Assembly: GCF_016464365.1 (NCBI RefSeq)
Contig: NZ_JADCUC010000008.1
Span: 51,401-115,400 of the forward strand
Length of the DNA: 64,000 nucleotides
From: Sandaracinobacteroides hominis
Lineage (GTDB): Bacteria > Pseudomonadota > Alphaproteobacteria > Sphingomonadales > Sphingomonadaceae
Direction of reading: 5' to 3'
How positions within the stretch are numbered: the stretch's first letter is position 1; the number at the start of each line of letters is the position of its first letter. A program made the translations under genes and the position numbers. Of the stretch, positions 52,448 to 60,039 are shown in pieces. The notes under the pieces are model-generated. The model saw only the letters and a program-made list of their open reading frames with translations. It had not been told where the DNA came from and did not search any database.

Positions 52448-54175
52448 TTGGACGTCTTTCAACGGTTCGAGGATGTGGTGGCGGAAGCGGTCGCGGCGCT
52501 GGTGGCCGATGGAACGGTGCCGCCCGAAGCTGCGAATGCGGCGATCGTGCTGGAACCGCCGCGCGACCCGTCGCATGGCGACCTTGCCACCAATGCCGCC
52601 CTGGCGATGGCAAAATCCGCCAAGGCCAACCCGCGCGAGCTGGCGACGCGGATCGCGATGAAGCTGGCGCGGCATCCGGATATTGCCAGCGCCGAAGTCG
52701 CCGGGCCTGGCTTCATCAACCTGAAGCTGGAGCCGACGGTCTGGCAGGACGAGATCGGCCGCATTCTGGCCGAGGGCGCCGACTATGGCCGGGGCGATCC
52801 TTCGCAGGAGACGCTGCCGGTCAACGTCGAATATGTCTCTGCCAACCCGACCGGCCCGATGCACATGGGGCACTGCCGCGGCGCGGTGGTGGGTGACGCG
52901 CTTGCCAGCCTGCTGGCCTTTGCCGGCCACGATGTGGTGCGCGAATATTATGTGAACGACGCCGGCGGGCAGGTCGATGTGCTCGCGCGCTCCGCCCATC
53001 TGCGCTATCGCGAGGCTTTGGGGGAAGATATCGGCGACATCCCGGAAGGCCTCTATCCGGGTGACTATCTGAAGCCGGTGGGCGAGGCGCTGGCGAGCGA
53101 ATTTGGCGACCGCTATGTCGGTGCGGCGGAGGGCGAATGGCTGGCGCTGTTCCGCACCCGCGCCGTTGCCGCCATGCTGGAGATGATCAAGGCCGATCTG
53201 GCGCTGCTGGGCATTGTTCACGACCGTTTCTCTTCCGAGGCCGCGATCCTTGCCGAAGGCGCGCCGCAGGCGGCCGAAGCGCTGCTGCGCAGCCGTGACC
53301 TTGTCTATGACGGCACCCTGCCGCCGCCGAAGGGCGAAGTTCCGGAAGATTGGGAGCCCGTCGAGCTGCCGCTGTTCCGCAGCACTGCCTATGGCGACGA
53401 TATCGACCGGCCGATCCGGAAATCCTCGGGAGACTGGACCTATTTCGGCATCGACATGGCCTATCATGCCGACAAGGCGCGGCGTTCTTCGGCGCTGGTC
53501 AACATCTGGGGCGCCGACCATACCGGCACGATGAAGCGCATCGAGGCGGCGGTCGACGCGCTGACCGAAGGCCATACCCCCTTTGTCATCAGGATTGTGC
53601 AGATGGTGCGCCTGTTCCGCGGCGGCGAGCCGGTGAAGATGTCCAAGCGCTCGGGCAATTTCGTGACGTTGGCGGATGTCGTGAAGGAGGTCGGCCGCGA
53701 TGTGGTCCGCTTCATGATGCTGACGAAGCGCCCCGAGGCGATGCTGGATTTCGATTTCGTTTCCGCCATCGAGCAATCGCGCGAAAACCCGGTGTTCTAC
53801 GTCCACTATGCACATGCGCGGATTTCCTCGGTGCTGCGCAAGGCGGCCGGCATGAACCTGCCCTCTCCGGCGCAACTGGAGCTTCTGGACGAACAGGAGC
53901 TGCAGCTCGCCGGGCTGGCGGCACAATGGCCGCGCGTGGTGCGGCAGGCGTCGGTGGCGCGTGAACCGCACCGGATCGCCTTTTATCTGGCTGACCTCGC
54001 CGGCGCGTTCCACACGCTGTGGAACCGGGGCAACGACGATCCGGGCTTCCGGCTGCTGGTTGAAAGCAATCCGGCGGTTACGGCGGCGCGCCTGCAGCTG
54101 GCTTCGGCAGTGGCGCAGGTGATCCGCACCGCGCTGGGCGTGATGGGCGTTACCGCTGCCGAGGAATTGCGCTGA
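52448..54175 (+). CDS. argS: Arginyl-tRNA synthetase
   Basis: A 575-residue class I synthetase. The N-terminal domain starts DVFQRFEDVVAEAV, HMGHCRGAVVGD is the HIGH-type motif, and KMSKRSGNFVTL the KMSKS loop. The C-terminal DALR anticodon-binding domain contains VYYAHARI-like VHYAHARISSVLRKA. It charges tRNA-Arg. I prefer the TTG at 52448 with GAGGAG upstream; a GTG at 52409 in the same frame is possible. Its stop codon overlaps the SPOR gene start by 1 bp. Confidence 0.95.
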   Translation: MDVFQRFEDVVAEAVAALVADGTVPPEAANAAIVLEPPRDPSHGDLATNAALAMAKSAKANPRELATRIAMKLARHPDIASAEVAGPGFINLKLEPTVWQDEIGRILAEGADYGRGDPSQETLPVNVEYVSANPTGPMHMGHCRGAVVGDALASLLAFAGHDVVREYYVNDAGGQVDVLARSAHLRYREALGEDIGDIPEGLYPGDYLKPVGEALASEFGDRYVGAAEGEWLALFRTRAVAAMLEMIKADLALLGIVHDRFSSEAAILAEGAPQAAEALLRSRDLVYDGTLPPPKGEVPEDWEPVELPLFRSTAYGDDIDRPIRKSSGDWTYFGIDMAYHADKARRSSALVNIWGADHTGTMKRIEAAVDALTEGHTPFVIRIVQMVRLFRGGEPVKMSKRSGNFVTLADVVKEVGRDVVRFMMLTKRPEAMLDFDFVSAIEQSRENPVFYVHYAHARISSVLRKAAGMNLPSPAQLELLDEQELQLAGLAAQWPRVVRQASVAREPHRIAFYLADLAGAFHTLWNRGNDDPGFRLLVESNPAVTAARLQLASAVAQVIRTALGVMGVTAAEELR

Positions 54176-55053
54176 TGGCACCGAGGTCGCCTTCCCGCGG
54201 CCCGTCTCCGCGTGAGGACGCCTCGCGCCGCAATCGTGGCTGGGAGGATGAACCGGCCCCGCGCCGCGCGCGCCGGCAGGAGCCGGATGACGCCCCATGG
54301 CTCGACGAAGGCGATTTCGAGGAGGAAGGCCCGACGCATACGCTGGTGGGTCGCCGCGCCTTCTGGGGCATGATGGCGCTTCTGGCGATCCTGACCATCG
54401 GCGTGATTGTTGGCATCATGCTGGTGTCGAAGCGGGAGACTACGCCCATCGACGTTCCGGGTGTGGGTGAGCAGGTTCCGGTGCTTTCTTCGCCCGGTCC
54501 GTGGAAGGTGGCCCCTAGCGGGCCCGACGTGGATGGCGTTCCGGTGGAAGGTCAGGGACAGGTGCTGTTCGGTACGGGGGATGGACGCGATCCGGAAGCC
54601 GCAATCGCGCTCGACGCCATGCCCGAAGATCCTCTGCCGCGCCCTGTGGCGGAGCCGGAGCCTGTGCCCGAAACCGTCATCGTGGAGGGCGAGCCGAAGG
54701 CTGAGCCGGCCCCCATCCCTGCAAAGCCTGTCGTCGCCGCGCCTCCCCCGGCGAAGCCCCGGATCGCCGAGCCGAAGATGATTGTTGCGCCCGAGCCGGA
54801 GCCGCGGGCTTCCGGCAATGGCAGCACCTTGCAGCTTGGTGCCTTCTCCAGCGAATCGCGGGCGCGTGCCGCGTTCAAGTCGTTGACCGATCGATACCGC
54901 TATCTTGCCGGTTTCGAGCCTGTGATCCTGCCGACCGCAAGCGACGGCAAGACGCTGTATCGGTTGCGCACCAGTGCGGCCAGTCCGGCGGAAGCCAGGG
55001 ACATCTGCGGCCGGCTGAAGGTGGCTGGAGAAGCCTGTTCGGTGGTGGGCTAG
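54175..55053 (+). CDS. SPOR domain-containing membrane protein
   Basis: A 292-residue bitopic protein. A charged cytosolic region of 60 residues precedes one helix (GMMALLAILTIGVIVGIML), a Pro/Glu-rich linker, and a C-terminal SPOR domain (about residues 218-292: STLQLGAFSSESRARAAF). SPOR domains bind denuded glycan strands at the division septum. Similar proteins follow argS in many alphaproteobacteria. It converges with tusA; their stops overlap. Confidence 0.88.
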   Translation: MAPRSPSRGPSPREDASRRNRGWEDEPAPRRARRQEPDDAPWLDEGDFEEEGPTHTLVGRRAFWGMMALLAILTIGVIVGIMLVSKRETTPIDVPGVGEQVPVLSSPGPWKVAPSGPDVDGVPVEGQGQVLFGTGDGRDPEAAIALDAMPEDPLPRPVAEPEPVPETVIVEGEPKAEPAPIPAKPVVAAPPPAKPRIAEPKMIVAPEPEPRASGNGSTLQLGAFSSESRARAAFKSLTDRYRYLAGFEPVILPTASDGKTLYRLRTSAASPAEARDICGRLKVAGEACSVVG

Positions 55054-55274
55054 GCGCGCACGAGGAAGCGCCCGCCGCCTGCCTGCAGCAGCGTCCAGCC
55101 GCGCTCCCGACACAGGGCGGGAATATCGGCCTCGGCAGCCGGATCGTCGGCGAGCAGGTCATAGCGTGCCGTGCCGCCTTCGCGCACGGCGCGGGCCAGG
55201 CGCAGCGCGGGCAGCGGGCATTTCAGCCCGCGGGCGTCGACCGGTATTGCTGCATCCGTTGGGCTTCGCGTCAT
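55050..55274 (-). CDS. TusA/SirA family sulfurtransferase
   Basis: A protein of about 74 residues. DARGLKCPLPALRLAR carries the CPxP motif with the sulfur-bearing cysteine; ADDPAAEADIPALCRERGW follows. TusA-like proteins carry persulfide sulfur for tRNA thiolation or molybdenum cofactor work. Starts at 55286 or 55274 are both possible; I chose the latter. Confidence 0.85.
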   Translation of the reverse strand: MTRSPTDAAIPVDARGLKCPLPALRLARAVREGGTARYDLLADDPAAEADIPALCRERGWTLLQAGGGRFLVRA

Positions 55275-55380
55275 CTTGCGCCGCATAGCTTGACGGTGCG
55301 GGCAGGGGCGAGCGGAATCGCGCACCTATTGTCGCAGGCATCGGTTGACCCGGCGAAAGCCCGCGCTAACCTGCCCGCCC

Positions 55381-55857
55381 ATGGAACTTCTCGATATCCT
55401 GCTGATCGCCGGCCTTGTTCTTGGCCTCGTCCTGATGGTCATCCTGATGCGGGGATCGAAAAAGCTGCCCGCCAAGGATCCCGTGCGGGCAGCGGAAGCC
55501 GCGCTTGCCGCCGCAGTGGCCGAATCGCCAAAGCCCGAGGATGTGCCGCCTGCAACCGTGGCTGCGGAAGCCGCCGCTTCGCCGTTTCTTGCGGCTCCGG
55601 ACGGCGCTGCCGATGATCTTTCGAAGATCAAGGGGATCGGCCCGAAACTGTCGGCCAGGCTAGGCGAACTGGGCGTGTTCCACTATCGTCAGATAGCCAA
55701 CTGGACCCCGGCGCAGCTTGCCGAAGTCGATGCACAGCTTGGGACTTTTGCCGGTCGCCCCGAACGAGACCAGTGGCAATCGCAGGCAAGGCTGCTGAGC
55801 GACGGCGACCTGAAGGCCTATGAGCGGGTGCACGGCAAGATCGGGCCGTCGGCCTGA
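55381..55857 (+). CDS. Membrane-anchored helix-hairpin-helix (DUF4332-like) protein
   Basis: A 158-residue protein. The N-terminus is a membrane helix (MELLDILLIAGLVLGLVLMV). A Pro/Ala linker and a C-terminal domain follow, with DLSKIKGIGPKLSARLGELG, the helix-hairpin-helix loop common in nucleic-acid-binding proteins, and QIANWTPAQLAEVDAQLG. Such proteins occur alone or beside membrane genes and have no proven role. The stop overlaps the MFS gene start by 1 bp (TGATG). Confidence 0.84.
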   Translation: MELLDILLIAGLVLGLVLMVILMRGSKKLPAKDPVRAAEAALAAAVAESPKPEDVPPATVAAEAAASPFLAAPDGAADDLSKIKGIGPKLSARLGELGVFHYRQIANWTPAQLAEVDAQLGTFAGRPERDQWQSQARLLSDGDLKAYERVHGKIGPSA

Positions 55858-57098
55858 TGCGGGCGCCGGCCTCCGGCGCGAGCCGGGGCCCGCTCGCGTT
55901 CATCATTCTCACCGTGTTGCTGGATACGATGGGGTTCGGCCTCATCATTCCGGTGCTGCCGCAACTGGTCGGCGAGCTGGGGAATGTGTCGCTGGACAAG
56001 GCCGCCACCATCGGCGGCACGCTGATCATGACCTACGCACTGGCGCAGTTCCTGTTCTCGCCGGTGATCGGCGGGCTTTCCGATGCGCATGGCCGGCGCC
56101 CGGTGCTGCTGCTTTCGATGGCGGGATTCGGGATCTCGATGCTGGTCGCGGCCTTTGCCACCAGCCTCTGGATGCTGTTCGTCGGCCGCACGCTCGCCGG
56201 GATCACGGGGGCCAGCTATTCGACCGCCAACGCCTATATCGCCGATATCACCCCGCACGAGCGGCGGGCGCAGACGTTCGGGCTGCTGGGGGTGGCGTTC
56301 GGGCTCGGCTTCATATTCGGCCCGGCCATTGGTGGCCTGCTGGGGTCGCTACACCCGCGCTGGCCCTTTATCGCGGCAGCGTGCCTGGCCGGGATCAACA
56401 TGCTGTGCGGCATCTTCCTGTTGCCGGAAAGCCTGCCGCCGGAGCGCCGCCGCGCTTTTGACTGGCGCCGCGCCAACCCCATTGGCGCCATTCGCCAGCT
56501 GGGGCGGCTGGGCGGCTCGCTTCGGCATCTTGCCGCTACCTTCTTCATCTGGATGTTCGCCATCCAGTCGCTGCACGGCATCTGGAGCTATGTCGCCGCC
56601 TATCGCTATCACTGGACGCCGCTGGGAATCGGCTTGTCGCTGACGACGGTTGGCGTGCTTGCGGTGCTGATCAACGGATTGCTGGTGGGGCGCGCGGTCA
56701 GGTTTCTGGGGGAATGGCGGACGGCGCTGGCAGGCATGGCGGCAGGCACGCTCGGCTATGCCATCCAGATATTCGCCTCGACGCCGGGGCTTGCCTATCT
56801 GGCGCTGACCGTGGGCGCCTTTGGCGGCCTTACCGTGCCGGCCCTGCAGGCGATGATGACCTCTCGCGCGGCTTCCGACCAGCAGGGGGAGTTGCAGGGG
56901 GCGCTGGCCACGCTTTCATCGATCACGGTAATGGCGGGGCCGCTGATCTTTTCCCGTATCTTTGCGCATTTTTCGGGTGCCGACGCCGGTGTTCATGCGC
57001 CGGGCGCGCCGTTCGTGCTGTCGGCCGGGCTTGCCGGCATTGCGCTTGCCCTGCTCGCCCTTGCCGGCAATCCGCGCAGCCCGGAACTGAGGGCCTAG
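55857..57098 (+). CDS. MFS transporter, TCR/Tet-like exporter family
   Basis: A 413-residue 12-helix membrane carrier. The family signature LLDTMGFGLIIPVLPQLV opens it; GLSDAHGRRPVLLLSM is the conserved loop 2-3 motif (motif A), and TLAGITGASYSTANAYIAD follows helix 4. It resembles class TetA/MFS multidrug exporters, but the substrate is unknown. It lies in one transcription unit with the HhH gene and converges on the next membrane protein. Confidence 0.9.
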   Translation: MRAPASGASRGPLAFIILTVLLDTMGFGLIIPVLPQLVGELGNVSLDKAATIGGTLIMTYALAQFLFSPVIGGLSDAHGRRPVLLLSMAGFGISMLVAAFATSLWMLFVGRTLAGITGASYSTANAYIADITPHERRAQTFGLLGVAFGLGFIFGPAIGGLLGSLHPRWPFIAAACLAGINMLCGIFLLPESLPPERRRAFDWRRANPIGAIRQLGRLGGSLRHLAATFFIWMFAIQSLHGIWSYVAAYRYHWTPLGIGLSLTTVGVLAVLINGLLVGRAVRFLGEWRTALAGMAAGTLGYAIQIFASTPGLAYLALTVGAFGGLTVPALQAMMTSRAASDQQGELQGALATLSSITVMAGPLIFSRIFAHFSGADAGVHAPGAPFVLSAGLAGIALALLALAGNPRSPELRA

Positions 57099-57880
57099 CC
57101 CACGCCCTCGCCGCCGCCGTTTGCCGACAGGTCGGCGTTGCCGGCCGATCCGCGCTCGATGGTTTCAGCCGGCACCTGATTGGGGGCCGGAGAGACAGGC
57201 CTAGGGACGGCGCGATTGGCAATCTCGCTCAAGATGTCGGGCACCAGCCGCTCGGAGAAGCCCGCCAGGAAGGCGATGACGAACATCTTCATCAGCTCCG
57301 TGCGCGAGCAGAGGCCGAGCGCGAAGGCAAAGCGGTCGCCGGCGCTGCCGGTGCGGAACGCCTTGTGCGTGGCGGTCCAGGCGACGGCATCGGAGGCCGG
57401 CGGGCCGGCGCCGCATTCGCTGGAGCCGACGGGTGCGGGGAAGACGCCGCCGGATATCCCGAGCGCATTGGCGAGGCCGCTGGCGAAGATCAGATAGGCG
57501 ATGCCGGCGAACACCGCCGCGGACGCCATTGCCAACCGCACGCCGTTCCAGCCTGCCGCGAGCCCGCCGATCGAGAAGACCGGGTCGGAACTGAGCACCG
57601 GCGTGTCTACCGCGCGCTGAAAGCGCTGCGCCACGCTGACGATGGAGCCCGCATATCCCAGCGCCAGGATGATGAGGATGCCCAGCAGGAAATAGGGCAC
57701 CTGCGTCATGAACAGCTGCACCTTCTCCGGCAGATCGATGATCGGGCGACCGGCCTGGAAGGCGAAGGAATTTGCAGCCCGCCACAGCAGGGCGCCCGCC
57801 AGTGTCAGCAAGGCGCCCATCGAGAGCACGAGGATCGGGGTCTGCAGGCGGAAGAGAAGCGTGACTCTTCTGGGCACCAT
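57095..57880 (-). CDS. Hypothetical membrane protein
   Basis: A 261-residue protein read from MVPRRVTLLF at 57880. Four hydrophobic helices can be seen (about residues 13-33, 55-77, 115-137 and, weakly, 192-212). The C-terminal part has CSRTELMKMFVIAFLAGFSE and RLVPDILSEIA, then a Pro/Ala-rich end. I do not recognise a family. It converges with the MFS gene; their stops overlap. A palindrome sits directly upstream of its start, beyond which the island begins. Confidence 0.65.
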   Translation of the reverse strand: MVPRRVTLLFRLQTPILVLSMGALLTLAGALLWRAANSFAFQAGRPIIDLPEKVQLFMTQVPYFLLGILIILALGYAGSIVSVAQRFQRAVDTPVLSSDPVFSIGGLAAGWNGVRLAMASAAVFAGIAYLIFASGLANALGISGGVFPAPVGSSECGAGPPASDAVAWTATHKAFRTGSAGDRFAFALGLCSRTELMKMFVIAFLAGFSERLVPDILSEIANRAVPRPVSPAPNQVPAETIERGSAGNADLSANGGGEGVG

Positions 57881-57886
57881 TTTTCT

Positions 57887-57914
57887 TTCCGGACACTTCC
57901 GCAAGTGTCCGGAA
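57887..57914. repeat. Perfect palindrome at the left edge of the island
   Basis: The arms tttccggacactt and aagtgtccggaaa form a 13-bp perfect inverted repeat around a CC/GC spacer. It sits between the start of the minus-strand membrane protein and the integrase. It could be an intergenic REP-like element or a hairpin. I could not find a copy elsewhere in the window. Confidence 0.8.
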
Positions 57915-57982
57915 AAATCCAAGAAAACAGCCACTTACGACAAGTTTGGCGTCCATCGGCATCCAGCCGAGTTCGTTGAAAT

Positions 57983-58013
57983 TGGCGGTACATGACGGTA
58001 TATCTGACGGTAT
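57983..58013. promoter_or_regulatory. Integrase arm-type direct repeats
   Basis: Three short direct repeats occur at 57983 (tggcggtac), 57993 (tgacggtat) and 58005 (tgacggtat), spaced 10-12 bp. Repeats of this kind often stand ahead of DUF4102-type integrases and serve as arm sites for the recombinase. They end 22 bp before the integrase start. Confidence 0.55.
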
Positions 58014-58035
58014 CAAAACCGACAGAGGTGGCACC

Positions 58036-59280
58036 ATGCTGACCGATCTGGCCGTCCGAAAAGCCGCGCCGCGCGACAAGCCCTACAAGCTCTCTGATGG
58101 GGGCGGGCTGTACCTGCTGGTGACGACCGCGGGTCAACGATACTGGCGGATGGACTATCGTTTCGGTGAAAAGCGGGCCACTGCGGCACTCGGGGTTTAT
58201 CCGACCATCACCTTGGCCGAGGCGCGAGCCAAGCGACTGGAGATCAAGAAGCAGATCGCCGAGGGGATCAACCCAGCGGCCAAGCGCAAGATCGACAAGA
58301 TCACCGGGCCGCTCGCCAATGTGAACAGCTTCAAGGCCGTGGCGGAAGAATGGCTCGACAAGGCCCGACGCGAGGGCCGTGCCGATGTGACTGTGTGCAA
58401 GCTGACATGGCTGCTCGAATTCGCCTACCCCATGATCGGAGATCGCAAGGTGGGCGAGATCAAGGCTCCCGAATTGCTAGCCGTGCTACGCGCGGTTGAG
58501 AAGCGCGGGCATTACGAAACCGCGCGACGGCTGCGCAGCACCTGCGGACAGGTCTTCCGCTATGCCATTGCCACGGGCCGCGCCGACCGCGACGTGTCGG
58601 CAGACCTGCGCGGCGCGCTGATCGTGCCCAAGGTGACGCACCGCGCCGCCATCACCACGCCGAAGGAAACGGGCGCTCTGCTGCGGGCCATCGATGCCTA
58701 TTCAGGCTATCCGGTTACCCATGCGGCGCTGAGGCTTGCCCCTTATGTTTTCGTGCGTCCGGGCGAACTGCGGCAGGCAGAATGGAGCGAGTTCGACTTT
58801 ACCCGCAACATCTGGACCATCGCCGCCGACAAGACCAAGATGCGCGTCGCGCACCGTGTGCCGCTCAGCCGTCAGGTCCTCGCCATCCTGGAAGAGCTGC
58901 GCGAGATCACCGGCAACCGCCGCTTCCTCTTCCCCGCCCAGGGCAAGCGCGACAGGCCCATGTGCGAAAACACGATCAACCTCGCGCTGCGGCGGATGGG
59001 GTTCGACGGTACCACGATGACCGCCCACGGTTTCCGCGCCATGGCGAGCACCTTGCTTAACGAGCAGGGTCACTGGAACCCCGACGCGATCGAGCGCCAG
59101 CTCGGCCATGCCGAGACCGATGACGTCCGCCGCGCCTACGCGCGCGGCGAGCACTGGGATGAGCGCATCAGGATGATGCAGAGCTGGGCGGACTATCTCG
59201 ACCAGCTAAGGTCCGGTGCAAAGGTGCTGCAAGGCAGCTTCCGCAGGCCATCGGGCGCTGCGAGCGCGTTGCCGGGTTGA
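58036..59280 (+). CDS. P4-type (DUF4102) tyrosine integrase
   Basis: A 414-residue tyrosine recombinase. The N-terminal arm-binding domain (MLTDLAVRKAAPRDKPYKLS) is DUF4102. The core-binding and catalytic domains follow; Arg in FVRPGELRQAEW, HGFRAMAST with the H-x-x-R pair, and the terminal LGHAETDDVRRAYARG with the nucleophile tyrosine are visible. It would move the island to the right. The start follows AGAGGTGG. No tRNA gene is adjacent, so the attachment site is unclear. Confidence 0.93.
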   Translation: MLTDLAVRKAAPRDKPYKLSDGGGLYLLVTTAGQRYWRMDYRFGEKRATAALGVYPTITLAEARAKRLEIKKQIAEGINPAAKRKIDKITGPLANVNSFKAVAEEWLDKARREGRADVTVCKLTWLLEFAYPMIGDRKVGEIKAPELLAVLRAVEKRGHYETARRLRSTCGQVFRYAIATGRADRDVSADLRGALIVPKVTHRAAITTPKETGALLRAIDAYSGYPVTHAALRLAPYVFVRPGELRQAEWSEFDFTRNIWTIAADKTKMRVAHRVPLSRQVLAILEELREITGNRRFLFPAQGKRDRPMCENTINLALRRMGFDGTTMTAHGFRAMASTLLNEQGHWNPDAIERQLGHAETDDVRRAYARGEHWDERIRMMQSWADYLDQLRSGAKVLQGSFRRPSGAASALPG

Positions 59281-59316
59281 TCCTGCGGCACCACTCAGGA
59301 TCTGTCACCAATCTGT

Positions 59317-59634
59317 TCAGCTGGCGATTTCCACATCAAGGTAGGCCTCGACGCGCCGCATACCTGCGAGGCCATCTGCCAGCATGAGATCGAGCGCGCA
59401 GGCCCCATCAAAAGCCTCGTTAGGTGCACCAATCCACAGCGCGGCCCTATCGCTGTCAGCGAATATGCATCGTAATGCGCGATGAATGCCGAGCAGCGCT
59501 GCAGCCCGCCCTTCGCCGTTGAGAAGCCGCTCGGCTGCTGCATCCTGAACGCCCCAGCGCGCGACCAATGCAGCGGCCGCCCGCGTCATGGCCAGCATTT
59601 CTTCATCGTCGTATTGAGCGCTGGCGATCGACAT
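59317..59634 (-). CDS. MbcA/ParS/Xre-like antitoxin (DUF2384), orphan
   Basis: About 105 residues. The N-terminal half is Xre-like (ALVARWGVQDAAAERLLNG), the C-terminal half is a toxin-binding domain: ALRCIFADSDRAALWIGAPN, EAFDGACALDLMLADGLAGM, RRVEAYLDVE. Such antitoxins usually precede a RES-domain toxin; none is present, so it is an orphan here. It is divergent from hipBA and shares the upstream operator region with it. ATG at 59634 or GTG at 59646 could be the start. Confidence 0.75.
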   Translation of the reverse strand: MSIASAQYDDEEMLAMTRAAAALVARWGVQDAAAERLLNGEGRAAALLGIHRALRCIFADSDRAALWIGAPNEAFDGACALDLMLADGLAGMRRVEAYLDVEIAS

Positions 59635-59699
59635 GGACAGATCCACTGACTTCGACGCGCCCTCGATAGCACGGAACGTCCGCCGAGGCCACCAATAAA

Positions 59700-59715
59700 C
59701 TTACCGAGCGGTAAG
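59700..59715. promoter_or_regulatory. HipB-like operator O1
   Basis: The 16-bp inverted repeat CTTACCGAGCGGTAAG is centred at 59707.5, just upstream of the divergent antitoxin gene. It shares the CTT-nCCGAnCGGn-AAG layout with two further sites downstream. Confidence 0.7.
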
Positions 59716-59745
59716 AATTTCCGGATGGGCCTCAACATGAAGGGG

Positions 59746-59769
59746 ATTCCTTCCCGATCGGGAAGGAAT
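59746..59769. promoter_or_regulatory. HipB-like operator O2
   Basis: A perfect 24-bp palindrome, with the left half ATTCCTTCCCGA and right half TCGGGAAGGAAT. It is centred at 59757.5, exactly 50 bp from O1. Confidence 0.75.
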
Positions 59770-59799
59770 GCTCTTGAAACTCTACAGTATATATGAGAA

Positions 59800-59815
59800 C
59801 TTCCCGATCGGTAAG
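59800..59815. promoter_or_regulatory. HipB-like operator O3
   Basis: CTTCCCGATCGGTAAG, a near-perfect 16-bp palindrome centred at 59807.5, exactly 50 bp from O2 and 7 bp before the hipB start. Occupation here would block translation or transcription start of hipBA. Confidence 0.75.
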
Positions 59816-59821
59816 ACTGAC

Positions 59822-60037
59822 ATGATCGACAACGCAACCCAATTCGGCGCAGCCGTCGCCTCGGCCCGCAAGGCCCTTGGCCTTACCCAGCGGGAGCTGG
59901 CGCTCGCAATCAACAGCGGTGAGCGCTTCATTGTCGATCTGGAAGCAGGAAAGCCCACCGCCCAACTCGGCAAGGCACTCGCCGCCGCCAAGGCAGTCGG
60001 CTTGCGGCTCACCGCGACCGGCATTTCGCAGGCCTGA
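59822..60037 (+). CDS. hipB: HipB-like antitoxin, Xre family
   Basis: A 71-residue DNA-binding protein from ATG at 59822. FGAAVASARKALGLTQRELA and GERFIVDLEAGKP form an Xre helix-turn-helix; the end GLRLTATGIS is typical of the Y4mF/HipB group. It should bind the palindromes just upstream and neutralise HipA. The hipA start is 2 bp downstream. The ATG at 59822 is the natural start because O3 would lie inside a longer frame. Confidence 0.88.
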   Translation: MIDNATQFGAAVASARKALGLTQRELALAINSGERFIVDLEAGKPTAQLGKALAAAKAVGLRLTATGISQA

Positions 60038-60039
60038 CG

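Noticed and set aside
51959..54298. 779-codon frame on the minus strand
   Set aside because: It is antisense to argS, which has both synthetase motifs.
57880..58036. tRNA attachment site at the integrase
   Set aside because: I searched for a T-loop and acceptor stem on both strands and found none.
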